In this document: in pieces, positions 53,099-61,677 of the stretch
How the letters are laid out: every line of letters starts with the position of its first letter
Numbering within the stretch: position 1 is the stretch's first letter
Program-made: the position numbers and the translations under genes
Source of the DNA: Desulfobacter sp.
Lineage (GTDB): Bacteria > Desulfobacterota > Desulfobacteria > Desulfobacterales > Desulfobacteraceae
Assembly: GCA_028768525.1 (NCBI GenBank)
Contig: CP054837.1
Coordinates: 4,894,001-4,958,000 of the forward strand
Length of the DNA: 64,000 nt
Direction: 5' to 3'
Notes under the pieces: generated by a model
Database searches by the model: none
What the model was told of the DNA's origin: nothing
What the model saw: the letters and a program-made list of their open reading frames with translations, nothing else

Positions 53099-55075
53099 TT
53101 AGAAATCTTTGAAATCACCCTCCTCATCATCAAAGGGGATGACCTGGTCGGGCCTGACTTCCTGTTTGGCTGTCGCGATCTGTTTTTTAGACCGTGATTT
53201 GGCCGCAGGCTGGGGGGGGAGGGCTTTGGCCCTGGTGCGGCCGCCCCGGTTCCCGTCCAGTTCCCTTTTCCCGGTGACCATCATCACCAGATCCCCCACA
53301 TAATCCCTGAGCTGTTCTGCCTGGGCATTCATCTCTTCCGAGGCTGAGGCGGATTCTTCGGCATTGGCGGCATTCTGCTGGACCACCCGGTCCATCTCTG
53401 AGATGGCTGTATTCACCTGGCCGATGCCCTCGGATTGTTCCCGGGAGGCTTCTGATATCTCGGCCACCAGTTCACCGACCTTGGCCGCGCTTTCAGCCAC
53501 CTGGGTGAAGGCGTCGTTGGTTGAAGAGACAAGCTGGGAACCATTTTCCACCTTTTTTACCGTACCCTCAATGAGTTCCGAGGTATCCCGGGCCGCATCC
53601 GCTGCCCGCATGGCCAGGTTCCGGACCTCGTCTGCAACCACGGCAAAGCCGGCACCGGCTTCTCCGGCACGGGCCGCCTCCACGGCCGCGTTCAGGGCCA
53701 ACAGGTTGGTCTGGAAGGCGATTTCGTCGATGGTTTTGATGATTTTGGAGGTTTCCTCGCTGGCCTTGGTGATCTCTTCCATGGAGGTGGTAAGGTCTGA
53801 CATGGTGTTCCGGGCGGTATCGACCACCCCGTTGGTCTCCTTCATGAGACCGTCGGCATGGGTGGCGTTTTCCGCATTCTTTTTGGTCATGGAGGACATC
53901 TCTTCCATGGAGGAGGAGGTCTCCTCAATGGAGGCGGCCTGCTGGGAGGCCCCTTCGGCCATGGCCTGGCTGGATGAGGATACCTGTCCGGCGGCGGATG
54001 CCACCTGGCTGGCCCCTTCCCCAAGGCCGGCGGAAATCCGTGTCAGCACCTTGATAATCCCCCTGGAAATGAAAAAGGCCATGAAAAGCCCGATGACCAC
54101 CGCCGCGGAAACCAGGATAATTACTGAAAGCTTAGTCCTCTGGGCCGCATTGAGCATGATTTCATCGGTCATGATATTGGCCTTGGCTTCCCTGCGCAGG
54201 TCGTATAGAAGGGACTGGACCCTTTCCAGGGAGGGCATGGTCTCCTCTGCATAAATCCGGTTGCCTTCCTGCATGCCGGCAAGTTCATGCTCGGCCTCTT
54301 GCCTGAGTTTACCCAGGTGGCCCATGGTGGTTTCCAGCAAAGGGACCGTTGTGGTTCGGAACATGTTAACGGCTTCCTGTCTGCTGCCGGCCTTGAGCAG
54401 ACTTTCTATACCGACAGCGGAACTATGGAGGGCTTTGTGGGCATCAACCATCTCATCCCATATCCGCCTGAAATCCTCGTCTCCATTCTGGTATGCCGTT
54501 CTGGCCCCTTGGGAATTCAGCCATTTTCCAAGGCCGCAGCGGGCGGCATCGGTTTCCACCCCAAGGGTGTCTTTATTTTCGATAAAGGCGTCCCGGATTT
54601 TGGCGGCCCATTTCAGGTGATCCACCTCCCGCTGGATGAACATGGCGGGCAGTTTGGGGTCGGCCTGTTTAAATACCTTGCCGATGGCGATGGCCGTGTC
54701 GTGGAGTTGTTTGTGTGGAGCTTCAATATCCTTGAACAGAGGGGCCAGGGAGGGGACCAGATGTTCGGCATCCTTGCGGCCTTCTCCGTATAGCCATTTG
54801 CCGAAGGCGCATTTGGTATGGTCGGTTTCCACCTGGAGGGTGGTGATCTTGTCGTCGGTGAGCAGGGCGTTAAGCTTGTTCGCCCAGTTCAGGTGGTCCA
54901 CTTCCTTCTGGGCCAGGTTGCCGTCCAGCTTGTTGCCTGCGATGACTTCTTCTGCATTGCCTACGATCCCTCTGGTGCCGGTATAGGACATGATGCCCAC
55001 AATGATCAGAAGGACCAGGACGATGCCGAATCCAAGCCCGATTTTTTTGCCGATGGTCATCTCTTTCCAGTTCAT
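53099..55075 (-). CDS. methyl-accepting chemotaxis protein with two CZB-like domains in its sensor region
   Basis: A 658-residue chemoreceptor. TM1 at about 10-30 is followed by a periplasmic region (about 35-300) with two copies of a CZB-like zinc-binding domain: EVDHLNWANKL / KCAFGKWLYGEG / APHKQLHDT and EVDHLKWAAKI / RCGLGKWLNSQG / DAHKALHSS, giving the His-Cys-His-His pattern twice. TM2 lies at about 313-335, followed by HAMP-like and signalling regions with FQTNLLALNAAVEAARAGEAG. A basic tail (KSRKKQIATAKQEV) and acidic end close the protein. CZB domains sense zinc or oxidation of the zinc-bound thiolate. It lies 18 bases after cheW in the same operon. Confidence 0.9.
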   Translation of the reverse strand: MNWKEMTIGKKIGLGFGIVLVLLIIVGIMSYTGTRGIVGNAEEVIAGNKLDGNLAQKEVDHLNWANKLNALLTDDKITTLQVETDHTKCAFGKWLYGEGRKDAEHLVPSLAPLFKDIEAPHKQLHDTAIAIGKVFKQADPKLPAMFIQREVDHLKWAAKIRDAFIENKDTLGVETDAARCGLGKWLNSQGARTAYQNGDEDFRRIWDEMVDAHKALHSSAVGIESLLKAGSRQEAVNMFRTTTVPLLETTMGHLGKLRQEAEHELAGMQEGNRIYAEETMPSLERVQSLLYDLRREAKANIMTDEIMLNAAQRTKLSVIILVSAAVVIGLFMAFFISRGIIKVLTRISAGLGEGASQVASAAGQVSSSSQAMAEGASQQAASIEETSSSMEEMSSMTKKNAENATHADGLMKETNGVVDTARNTMSDLTTSMEEITKASEETSKIIKTIDEIAFQTNLLALNAAVEAARAGEAGAGFAVVADEVRNLAMRAADAARDTSELIEGTVKKVENGSQLVSSTNDAFTQVAESAAKVGELVAEISEASREQSEGIGQVNTAISEMDRVVQQNAANAEESASASEEMNAQAEQLRDYVGDLVMMVTGKRELDGNRGGRTRAKALPPQPAAKSRSKKQIATAKQEVRPDQVIPFDDEEGDFKDF

Positions 55076-55093
55076 GTTGCCTCCTTGGGTTTA

Positions 55094-55612
55094 TTATAGG
55101 CTGGCTTCCTGTTTCAGGGCGGAAATATCCGCCTGGTTGAGTACCTGGTCGATGTTCAGCAGTATTTTAACTCCGGTCTCTGTCTTGGCCATGCCCAGGA
55201 TATATTCCGTTGACAGCCTGCCGCCGAAGGCCGGTGGCGGTTCAATGGATTCTGCGGTGATGCTGAGTACTTCGGAAACAGCGTCCACCACGATGCCGAT
55301 GAGGACCGTTTCGTCGTTGTTGTCTATTTCCACTACGATGATGCAGGTCCGTTCCGTATATGGGATTTCTCCCATGCTGAATTTCAGTCTCAGGTCCACC
55401 ACCGGCAGCACCTTGCCCCTCAGGTTGATCACCCCTTTGACAAATTCAGGAGTTCGGGGCACCGGGGTAATGGGGATCATGCCAATGATTTCCTTTACCT
55501 TGAGGATGCCGATGCCGTATTCCTCTTTGTCCAGGGTAAAGGTCAGGTATTTTCCTGTTTCTACGGTGGTCGCCTGGATGGCCTGGTTCATTGCGTCGCT
55601 GGATGCGTTCAT
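55094..55612 (-). CDS. cheW: chemotaxis coupling protein CheW
   Basis: About 172 residues. GKYLTFTLDKEEYGIGILKVKEIIGM opens the CheW fold; VPRTPEFVKGVINLRGKVLPVVDLRLKF is the most conserved block linking receptor and CheA. The ATG at 55612 is chosen for GGGAG 7 bases upstream; an in-frame ATG at 55678 would add 22 residues without typical character. It leads the operon with the CZB chemoreceptor, so that receptor probably uses this coupling protein. cheA is not in the window. Confidence 0.9.
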   Translation of the reverse strand: MNASSDAMNQAIQATTVETGKYLTFTLDKEEYGIGILKVKEIIGMIPITPVPRTPEFVKGVINLRGKVLPVVDLRLKFSMGEIPYTERTCIIVVEIDNNDETVLIGIVVDAVSEVLSITAESIEPPPAFGGRLSTEYILGMAKTETGVKILLNIDQVLNQADISALKQEASL

Positions 55613-55939
55613 TTTTTTCTCCCGTTTTTTCTGCGCGCCCCGGGAAATAACATAAATTCCCCTTTGGGCACTATTCATCGGTTTATGTCATAATGGCTGC
55701 TGGAAATTTATGCTGATTGCCGGTAAAGGCCAGCCCCCCAGATCGTGGTCGAAGAATAGAGGATGATGATGAAACGACTGTAAATGGCTGCACAAGTATT
55801 CAAAGTAGATCTCGCCGTTTTTTTCAGTGTTTTTAAACGATTTTTTGTATTTTGTTAATTGAGTTTGATTAACAGGGAACACTCTATCCCAAATGCACCT
55901 ATATGGCAACTTATTTCCATGGTGTCTGTTTCTATGGGC
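55613..55939. other. intergenic region between hrpA and cheW
   Basis: No gene seen; it contains the cheW promoter region on the minus strand. No distinct motif or terminator for either neighbour was recognised. Confidence 0.4.
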
Positions 55940-58900
55940 CTATATCATCGTCTGAATTTCCATCAGGGCTTTTTCCAGCCGTTTTGCAGAAATTTTGAAC
56001 AATGTTTTCATTTCCTGGGCATATACTGAAATTTTATATTCTTCCAGCATCCAGAAAAAATGTTCCACTGCATCTGCTTTTTCCTGGGAGGCCTGGTCTG
56101 TGAGCCCTGCCACCAGCGCGTTGAGCCGGCGTTCAAAGGGGGCGATCAGTTCCGCCTTTTTGGTCTCCTTGGCCGGATTCTCCGCGGCCCGCCTTGCCCG
56201 GACGGCCATACAGGACAGATACCGGGGCAGATGACGGATCCGGTCCAGGGTGTATAGCTCCGGGAAATGGGGAGGGCAGATATTTTTAAGCTCGTTGAAT
56301 GTCCGGGTCAGGACTTCAAAGGGAAGGGGCCGGTCCTTGTATTGCAAAGAAAGCTTCTGGATCAGGGCGAAGCAGGCTTCGTATTCCTCTCCCACGGCCA
56401 CGGCTGCACGGATCACTTCCTGGCCCTTCTGGTACAGGGCGGGCTTAAGGTGCCGGACATGCGCCTGGAATTCCTCCCGGCTCCTGATGTCTTTTTCAAG
56501 GAATTCCCGGGCCGCATTCTGGTAGACCATGTCCTGAAAAGGGCCTGAGCCGTTGAAATAAGGGGCGATCCGCTTGAGTACCTTATCGGTTTTCACATCT
56601 TTTTTCAGGGCTTTGATATCTTCGGGATAGGCCAGTTCAAAAAGTCTTGCAACGCCTTTTTTATGATCTGCCAGGGCCGCTGGCCGGGATTTGAACAGCC
56701 TTAAATTCAGCTTTTCCCCGTCCACCTTCAGTCCCATGAATACCTGCCGGGAGAATCCGTTTTCCTGCTCCAGGGCGATATGGCCAGGGAGATCCGGGAA
56801 ATCCCATTCCGTAATATCCGTCCTTTCGTATCGCTCCCGGGCCCGGTCGAATGCGCTGCATTTGGTTCCGGGCCGTTGGGTTGCGAACTGACCGAGTTTG
56901 GACAGGTCCCGGAGGGATTTGATTTCCCTGTCCTTTTCGTCCCGGATGGAGATGCGCATTTTCAGGTGGTCGGGCAGGCTGCTGTCCGACCAGATTTCCG
57001 CCGGAATGGTGAATTTATAGTGGTCACGGATGAACGCCGATAGCAGGCTGTACAGGGGTTTGTCCGTTCTGGGCAGGTCCCGGGCGATGCGGGCGGCGGT
57101 CTCCTGGACCGGCACAAGTTTTACCCTGTATTTTTTGGGCAGGGCTTTGATCAGCGCTTCAATTTTTTCTTTGAACAGGCCCGGCACCAGGGTATCCACC
57201 CGGCTGCGGGAAACCAGGGCCGTGGAGTCCGCCGGCACCTTCAGCGTCACCCCGTCTGTCTCTGCACCGGGGTTGAACTCATAGCTCAGGGCGAATTCCC
57301 CCTGGTCCATGGTAAGCCGGTCCGGAAACTGGGAGAGCTTTTCCTCGTCCACATGGGCTTTTTGGAGATCCTCCAGGGACATGCGCAGAAAATTGTCGTC
57401 TTTCTGGTCCTTGATGAAACGGGCAAAGGTTCGGATATTGTAAAAGGGTTTGGGCAGGCGGGATTGGTAAAAGAGGAAGATATCCTCCTCCGAGGCCAGA
57501 ATATCCCGCTGGCGGGTCTTGTTTTCAAGCTCTTCCACCTGGGCGGTGAGTTTCATATTGTGGTCCATGAAACCAAACCGCTGGAAAATTTCCCCCTCCA
57601 CCAGGGCGTGGCGGATGAAAAGTTCACCGGATTCATTGGGGTTTATTTTTCCATAGGCCACATTCCGGCCGCTGACGATGATCAGGCCGAAGAGGGAAAC
57701 CTGTTCCCGGGCAATGACCTCTCCCCTCTTTTTTTCCCAATGGGGATCACTGTACGTACGGGTGCACAGGTCCCCGGCAATCTCTTCCAGCCAGGCCGGG
57801 TCGATATTGGCCACGCATCGGGCAAAAAGCTGGCTGGTTTTAACGTACTCGGCGGCCACGATCCAGACCCCGGCATTTTTGAAGAGGCCGGATCCGGGGA
57901 ATATCATGGCCTGCTGGCCCTTGGCCGCCATGAAGGTGTTTTTTTCTTTTTTATGGGCGATGCCGGCCAGGTAGCCGTGGAGCAGGGCCTTGTGGATGGC
58001 GATATACAGGGGACCGCCGTGTTCGAATTCTTTGGACTTGAGCGTATCCGTTTCACTGGCCCGGGGCAGGGGATTTTCCTGGACAATGCCGTGTTCCTTG
58101 AGCATTCGGGTGACCTGGCGGTGGATATCCTGCCATTCCCTGAGCCGCTTGAAGGAAAGATAGTTTTCAATGCACCATTTTCTTACTATGGATCTGGATT
58201 TCAGCCGTGTGCCCGCATCCTGGCAGGCCGTCCAGATGTTGAGCAGGGTGACAAAGTCCGAAGAAGGATCCTTGAACTGGGCATGCTTCTGGTCTGCGGC
58301 CTGGGCCTTGTCCGCCGGGCGCTGGCGGATATCGGACACTGTTAGGGCCGTGGTGATGACCACCGCCTCTTTCAGGCATCCGGATTCGCCCGCCTCGATG
58401 AGGATTCTGGATAATTTGGGGTCCATGGGCAGCCTGGCCATGATCCGGCCCATGGGGGTGAGGACGAAGGTTTTGCCCGATGCTCTTTTATCGGCCCGGC
58501 CGCCCTTTGATCTGGCCTGTTTCTTCGGGCGGATGGCTGACAGTTCCAGCAGGGTGTCGAACCCGTCCTTGATGCTTTTGGGAGCAGGGGCGTCTATGAA
58601 GGGAAAGGTGGAAACATCTCCCAGGTGCAGGGAGATCATCCTCAGGATGACCTCGGCCAGATTGCTTCGCAGAATTTCAGGGGCCGTGAAAAAGGGGCGG
58701 CCGTTGAAGCTCTCTTCATCATAAAGGCGGATACAGATCCCGTTTTCCACCCGGCCGCAGCGCCCCATACGCTGGTTGGCCGAGGATTGGGAGATGGGGC
58801 TGACGGGCAGGGCTGTGGTCCGGGTTCTGGGGGAGTATGCCGGGATCCTGGCAAGCCCCGTGTCCACCACGTATTTGATGCCCGGTATGGTCAAAGAGGT

Positions 58901-59959
58901 TTCCGCCACATTAGTGGAAACCACTACCTTGCGTCCGACGCCGGTGGAAAACACCTTGGCCTGCTCCTTGGCCGAAAGCCTGGCGAACAGGGGCAGAATA
59001 TTGATCCCCGGATGGTTTTTGCCCCGCAGGATTTCCATGGTTTCGCCGATATCCTGTTCCGTGGGCATGAATATGAGGATGTCGCCGGAGGGGGTTCGAC
59101 TCAGGATATTGGCAGCGGCCCGGGCCGCTGCTTCCACATATCCCTGGTCGTCGCTGCCCGTGTCCCGGCCTTTTGATTTTTCCCCGGCCGCCTGGGATTC
59201 AATGGGGGAATAGATCAGTTCAACCGGGAACATACGACCCGAGACCTCTATCACCGGAGCATTGTCAAAGGCTTTTGAGAATTTTTCCGTATCAATGGTG
59301 GCCGAGGTGATAATGAGTTTGAGATCCTTTCTCTGTTTCACCAGCCGCCTCAGGATGCCCAGGGTGAAATCAATGTTCAGGCTCCGTTCGTGGGCCTCGT
59401 CCACTATAATGGTGTCGTACTGGGAGAGGAATCGGTCCTGCTGGGTTTCAGCCAGAAGGATTCCGTCGGTCATCAGCTTGATATGGGCATGGGGCGGGGC
59501 ATTGTCATCAAAACGGATCTTGTATCCCACGGACTGGCCCAGGGGCTGGTTCAGCTCGAAGGCAATGCGCTTGGCCACGGTCATGGCTGCGATGCGCCGG
59601 GGCTGGGTGCAGCCGATCATCCCGGCGGTGCCCCGGCCCGCCTCCAGGCAGAATTTGGGGATCTGGGTGGTTTTCCCCGATCCGGTTTCACCGGAAATAA
59701 TGACCACGGGATGGTCTTTTACGGCCTGGATGATTTCCTGCCTTTTTGCCGTGATGGGCAGGTCCGGATCAAAGGATACCTTTGGGATGCTGTCGGCCCT
59801 GGCCTGCATCCGGGCGGCTGAGGCGTGGGCTTTTTTCATCAGCGGTCCTGCATTTTCTTTATTTTTTTTCAGTTGGTTGAGGCTGCGTTGCAGGCGGTGA
59901 CGGTCCCTGCACATGGACTTGGCGATGAGTGTTTGTATGTCTTTGAGCTGGTTTTTCAT
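55940..59959 (-). CDS. hrpA: ATP-dependent RNA helicase HrpA (DEAH box)
   Basis: A 1339-residue DEAH/RHA helicase, close to the length of E. coli HrpA. An N-terminal helical region precedes motif I GETGSGKTTQIP (about 95-106), motif II VDEAHERS, motif III ITSATIDTEKF, motif V NVAETSLTIPGIKYV and motif VI QRMGRCGRV, then the HA2/OB regions and a long C-terminal domain of the HrpA type. E. coli HrpA acts on mRNA and on stalled ribosomes. No clear ribosome site precedes the ATG. Divergent from the selenoprotein gene at 60248. Confidence 0.93.
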   Translation of the reverse strand: MKNQLKDIQTLIAKSMCRDRHRLQRSLNQLKKNKENAGPLMKKAHASAARMQARADSIPKVSFDPDLPITAKRQEIIQAVKDHPVVIISGETGSGKTTQIPKFCLEAGRGTAGMIGCTQPRRIAAMTVAKRIAFELNQPLGQSVGYKIRFDDNAPPHAHIKLMTDGILLAETQQDRFLSQYDTIIVDEAHERSLNIDFTLGILRRLVKQRKDLKLIITSATIDTEKFSKAFDNAPVIEVSGRMFPVELIYSPIESQAAGEKSKGRDTGSDDQGYVEAAARAAANILSRTPSGDILIFMPTEQDIGETMEILRGKNHPGINILPLFARLSAKEQAKVFSTGVGRKVVVSTNVAETSLTIPGIKYVVDTGLARIPAYSPRTRTTALPVSPISQSSANQRMGRCGRVENGICIRLYDEESFNGRPFFTAPEILRSNLAEVILRMISLHLGDVSTFPFIDAPAPKSIKDGFDTLLELSAIRPKKQARSKGGRADKRASGKTFVLTPMGRIMARLPMDPKLSRILIEAGESGCLKEAVVITTALTVSDIRQRPADKAQAADQKHAQFKDPSSDFVTLLNIWTACQDAGTRLKSRSIVRKWCIENYLSFKRLREWQDIHRQVTRMLKEHGIVQENPLPRASETDTLKSKEFEHGGPLYIAIHKALLHGYLAGIAHKKEKNTFMAAKGQQAMIFPGSGLFKNAGVWIVAAEYVKTSQLFARCVANIDPAWLEEIAGDLCTRTYSDPHWEKKRGEVIAREQVSLFGLIIVSGRNVAYGKINPNESGELFIRHALVEGEIFQRFGFMDHNMKLTAQVEELENKTRQRDILASEEDIFLFYQSRLPKPFYNIRTFARFIKDQKDDNFLRMSLEDLQKAHVDEEKLSQFPDRLTMDQGEFALSYEFNPGAETDGVTLKVPADSTALVSRSRVDTLVPGLFKEKIEALIKALPKKYRVKLVPVQETAARIARDLPRTDKPLYSLLSAFIRDHYKFTIPAEIWSDSSLPDHLKMRISIRDEKDREIKSLRDLSKLGQFATQRPGTKCSAFDRARERYERTDITEWDFPDLPGHIALEQENGFSRQVFMGLKVDGEKLNLRLFKSRPAALADHKKGVARLFELAYPEDIKALKKDVKTDKVLKRIAPYFNGSGPFQDMVYQNAAREFLEKDIRSREEFQAHVRHLKPALYQKGQEVIRAAVAVGEEYEACFALIQKLSLQYKDRPLPFEVLTRTFNELKNICPPHFPELYTLDRIRHLPRYLSCMAVRARRAAENPAKETKKAELIAPFERRLNALVAGLTDQASQEKADAVEHFFWMLEEYKISVYAQEMKTLFKISAKRLEKALMEIQTMI

Positions 59960-60247
59960 ACCGGGAATACTACCTCAGGGATTTGAAATGTCAAATTGAA
60001 CCCGGACCGGTGCCCCTAAATTCCCCGATGACTTTGATGGGAAAAATTTTCAGTTTTTTGTTCGAATGTACATAAATCTCTTCCCTTTTATGAAAGTCCG
60101 GATTAAATTTTTTATTGACAAGGTCTATAGAATATAAGAAAAACAAACTTTGTATTTGAAGATAATATGGGGGTATTAGATTTAAATGCAATTTATTAGT
60201 GTACGATTGCTTTTTATTTTTAATTTATAGATAGGGGGAATAATAGC

Positions 60248-61567
60248 ATGACAGATTCCGCTATTAAGATCGGTGGCGCCCGCAAGAGCGTCTTCAAAGA
60301 CAAGGTGATGGAGATTCTGCCGGACGGCGGAAACCTCAATGCCTGCCTGACCTGCGGCGCCTGTGCCTCGGGGTGTCCCGCAACGGGGCTTGAAGGCATG
60401 GATCCCAGAAAATTTCTGCGCATGGCCGCCCTGGGCATGGACGAGGAAATCCTGAATTCCAACTGGATTTGGATGTGCTCCATGTGCACCCGGTGCATGT
60501 ATGTCTGCCCCATGCAGATCAACATCCCGCAGCTGGTTTTCAATGCCAGGGCCACCTGGAAAAAAGAAGACAAGCCCAAGGGCATCATCGGGTCCTGCGA
60601 CATGGCATTGCGCAGCGATACCTGTTCCGCCATGGGCGCCAGTGAAGAGGATTTCCAGTTTGTTGTTGAGGATGTGCTTGAAGAGTACCAGGAAGCCCAG
60701 CCCGAATTCGGCGAGATGAAGGCCGACGTTAACCGGGAAGGTGCCCATTACTTTCTGAACCAGAACTCCAGGGAGCCGGTCACCGAACCCGATGAAATGG
60801 TGCCCCTGTGGAAAATCATGCACCAGGCCGGGGCCGACTGGACCTACGGGACCAAAGGCTGGGCAGCGGAAAACTACTGCATGTTTGCCGCCGATGACAA
60901 GAACTGGGAGCATATCGTCAGAACCAAAGTCAAGGCAGTGGAGGATCTGGGCTGTAAGGTCTGGCTCAACACCGAGTGAGGGCACGAACTTTTCGCAGTC
61001 CTGGCAGGACTGAAAAAATTCGATATTCCCTACAACTTTGAAATCCAATCCATCATCCAGCTCTATGCCCAGTGGATCCGGGAAGGCAAACTCAACCCCT
61101 CCTCGGACTGGAACAAGGACCGCAAAATCACCTTTACGGTCCAGGATCCCTGCCAGCTGGTAAGGAAAACCTTCGGAGACCCGGTGGCAGAGGACCTGAG
61201 ATATGTGGTCAAGGCCGTGGTGGGTGAGGAAAACTTCATTGACATGACCCCCAACCGGTCCAACAACTTCTGTTGCGGCGGCGGCGGCGGATACCTGCAG
61301 TCCGGTTTCCAGGAACAGCGCCGGGCCTACGGCCAGACCAAGGCCAACCAGATTCTGGCCACCAAGGCGGATTACTGCATCACGCCTTGTCACAATTGCC
61401 ATGCCCAGGTCCATGACCTCTCCGAAGTCAACGATCATGCATGGGAAACCGTCCACCTGTGGACCCTGCTTGCCCTCTCTTTGGGCATTCTCGGTCCCAA
61501 TGAACGGGAATACCTGGGGGATGATCTTAAGGAAGTGGATGTCTTCCATCCCGAGTCTGCCATGTAA
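60248..61567 (+). CDS. TmcB/HdrD-like iron-sulfur protein containing selenocysteine (in-frame UGA at 60977-60979)
   Basis: Two same-phase frames, 60248-60976 and 60980-61567, are split only by TGA. Together they give about 439 residues: two 4Fe-4S sites (CLTCGACASGCP at about 35-46 and CSMCTRCMYVCP at about 79-90), then two CCG-type cysteine-rich domains. The first ends WLNTE-U-GHELFAVLAG, with UGA where HdrD-like proteins carry the Cys of TECGH; the second is intact (PCQL, FCCGGGGG, CHNCHAQ). HdrD-type proteins bind a catalytic 4Fe-4S cluster and reduce disulfides, or pass electrons in transmembrane complexes such as Tmc of sulfate reducers. A SECIS-like hairpin follows at 60996-61012. No other Tmc or Hdr genes adjoin it, and a strong terminator follows. 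AGGGGGAA precedes the ATG. Confidence 0.9.
60996..61012 (+). promoter_or_regulatory. bacterial SECIS-like hairpin of the HdrD-like UGA
   Basis: CAGTCC-TGGCA-GGACTG, a perfect 6-bp stem with 5-base loop starting 16 bases after the UGA; the second loop base is G, as expected for bacterial SECIS elements. Confidence 0.7.
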
Positions 61568-61599
61568 ATATACCATCCCCGCCTGAGGCGGGGACGATT

Positions 61600-61653
61600 A
61601 ATAACACCCCCTGGTAGAAGCCTTGCGGCTTTTGCCAGGGGGTGTTATTTTTT
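61600..61653 (+). terminator. terminator of the HdrD-like selenoprotein gene
   Basis: AATAACACCCCCTGG and its complement (61635-61649), followed by TTTTTT. A smaller hairpin CCCCGCC-TGA-GGCGGGG lies just upstream (61577-61593). Confidence 0.92.
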
Positions 61654-61677
61654 TAAGCGAACCCAACCATTTACAAA

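Noticed and set aside
57353..58345. 330-codon plus-strand open frame inside hrpA
   Set aside because: Antisense shadow of conserved helicase sequence; no ribosome site or domain.
60182..61576. 464-codon open frame on the minus strand across the whole HdrD-like gene
   Set aside because: It is the longest open frame here only because the true gene is interrupted by its UGA. The product has no recognisable domains, and the plus strand encodes conserved Cys clusters.
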